NCBI RefSeq assembly: GCF_042662685.1
Contig: NZ_JBHSYO010000007.1
Location: 124,001-188,000, forward strand
Direction of reading: 5' to 3'
DNA from: Pseudobowmanella zhangzhouensis
Lineage (GTDB): Bacteria > Pseudomonadota > Gammaproteobacteria > Enterobacterales > Alteromonadaceae
Length of the DNA: 64,000 nucleotides
The notes under the pieces are model-generated. The model searched no databases and was not told the DNA's origin. It was given only the letters and a program-made list of their open reading frames with translations. How positions within the stretch are numbered: the first letter of the stretch is position 1; each line of letters opens with the position of its first letter. The position numbers and the translations under genes are program-made. Of the stretch, positions 63,881 through 64,000 are shown piece after piece.

Positions 63881-64000
63881 ATGAAAGTATTGATTCTATG
63901 TACATCAAATTTGAATCGTAGCAAAACAGCAGAACTGCATTTTCGAACGAAAGACGCTAGTCATATTTATTGCTCAGCTGGGCTGAGTGAAAAGGAGTGC
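63881..64000 (+). CDS. Low-molecular-weight protein tyrosine phosphatase-like, partial
   Basis: Starts ATG 63881 after AAGGA and runs off the right edge after 40 codons. The first strand MKVLILC and P-loop CTSNLNRS (C-x5-R-S) match low-molecular-weight phosphatases and arsenate-reductase relatives. Only the N-terminus is seen, so the family is provisional. It follows the 99-residue unknown in the tns operon and is a candidate cargo gene. Confidence 0.7.
   Translation, partial: MKVLILCTSNLNRSKTAELHFRTKDASHIYCSAGLSEKEC

Larger units (their letters stand above)
56604..64000 (+). mobile_element. Tn7-like transposition module tnsA-tnsB-tnsC-tniQ-tnsD
   Basis: Five consecutive plus-strand genes with overlapping ends encode a TnsA-TnsB pair, a TnsC ATPase and two TniQ-family proteins. 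This composition defines a Tn7-like element. The end sequences are not proven; the candidate left repeats lie at 47204, with the defence operon between. The right end is outside the window. Confidence 0.85.

Noticed and set aside
61084..64000. CRISPR-guided (CAST) transposon
   Set aside because: A short TniQ is present, but no cas gene or repeat-spacer array is visible in the window.

Overview
The window reads as chromosome from a marine gammaproteobacterium of the Alteromonadales. Pointers are the rph-pyrE block divergent from yicC, a CrbS/CrbR-type acetate-switch two-component pair, a secreted DPP IV, large TonB-dependent receptors, families common in Alteromonas/Shewanella relatives (DUF3010, DUF3014, DUF3718, choice-of-anchor H), and dense c-di-GMP signalling. 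No rRNA, tRNA or CRISPR array was seen. Genus-level placement is inference.

Positions 1-47190 look like ordinary chromosome. Left to right: an unrecognised three-gene membrane cluster that runs off the left edge; a DPP IV lipoprotein; several small conserved hypotheticals; a MerR regulator overlapping a VIT/vWA protein; AcuI; and a 1504-residue periplasmic-propeller PAS-GGDEF-EAL sensor. Next is a putative polyhydroxyalkanoate-scavenging locus (secreted depolymerase, secreted MetX-like esterase, GntP permease) divergent from a TonB-dependent receptor. Then come crbR/crbS, pyrC, an exosortase-associated acyltransferase, a diguanylate cyclase with a sterol-desaturase-like protein, and an operon of DUF3014, a secreted amidohydrolase and a secreted methyltransferase. 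The rph-pyrE-tusA operon with divergent yicC, a second TonB-dependent receptor, assorted hydrolases, a GlyGly-CTERM protein and an HI0933/BaiN-family flavoprotein complete this part.

From about 47200 the character changes. A seven-gene minus-strand operon (56242 down to 47320), visibly A+T-rich, encodes a small helix-turn-helix protein, an Mrr endonuclease, an N6-adenine methylase with a PD-(D/E)xK-type N-terminal domain, an HsdS-like specificity subunit, a 62-residue protein, a DndD-like SMC ATPase and a DndE-like domain fused to a HerA ATPase. Most junctions overlap by 1-4 bases. DndA, DndB, DndC, SspB-like and HsdR-helicase genes are absent, so this is a chimera of type I modification and Dnd-type parts and probably a phage-defence system.

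It is divergent from a Tn7-like transposition module (56604 to the right edge): TnsA, TnsB with an intact DDE triad, TnsC, and two TniQ-family target selectors, followed by a 99-residue unknown and the start of a low-molecular-weight phosphatase-like gene. Two direct repeats spaced 21 bp just after the HI0933-family gene are a candidate transposon end. If so, the defence operon is Tn7-like cargo inserted downstream of a conserved gene. The other end lies outside the window, so the element boundaries are unproven.
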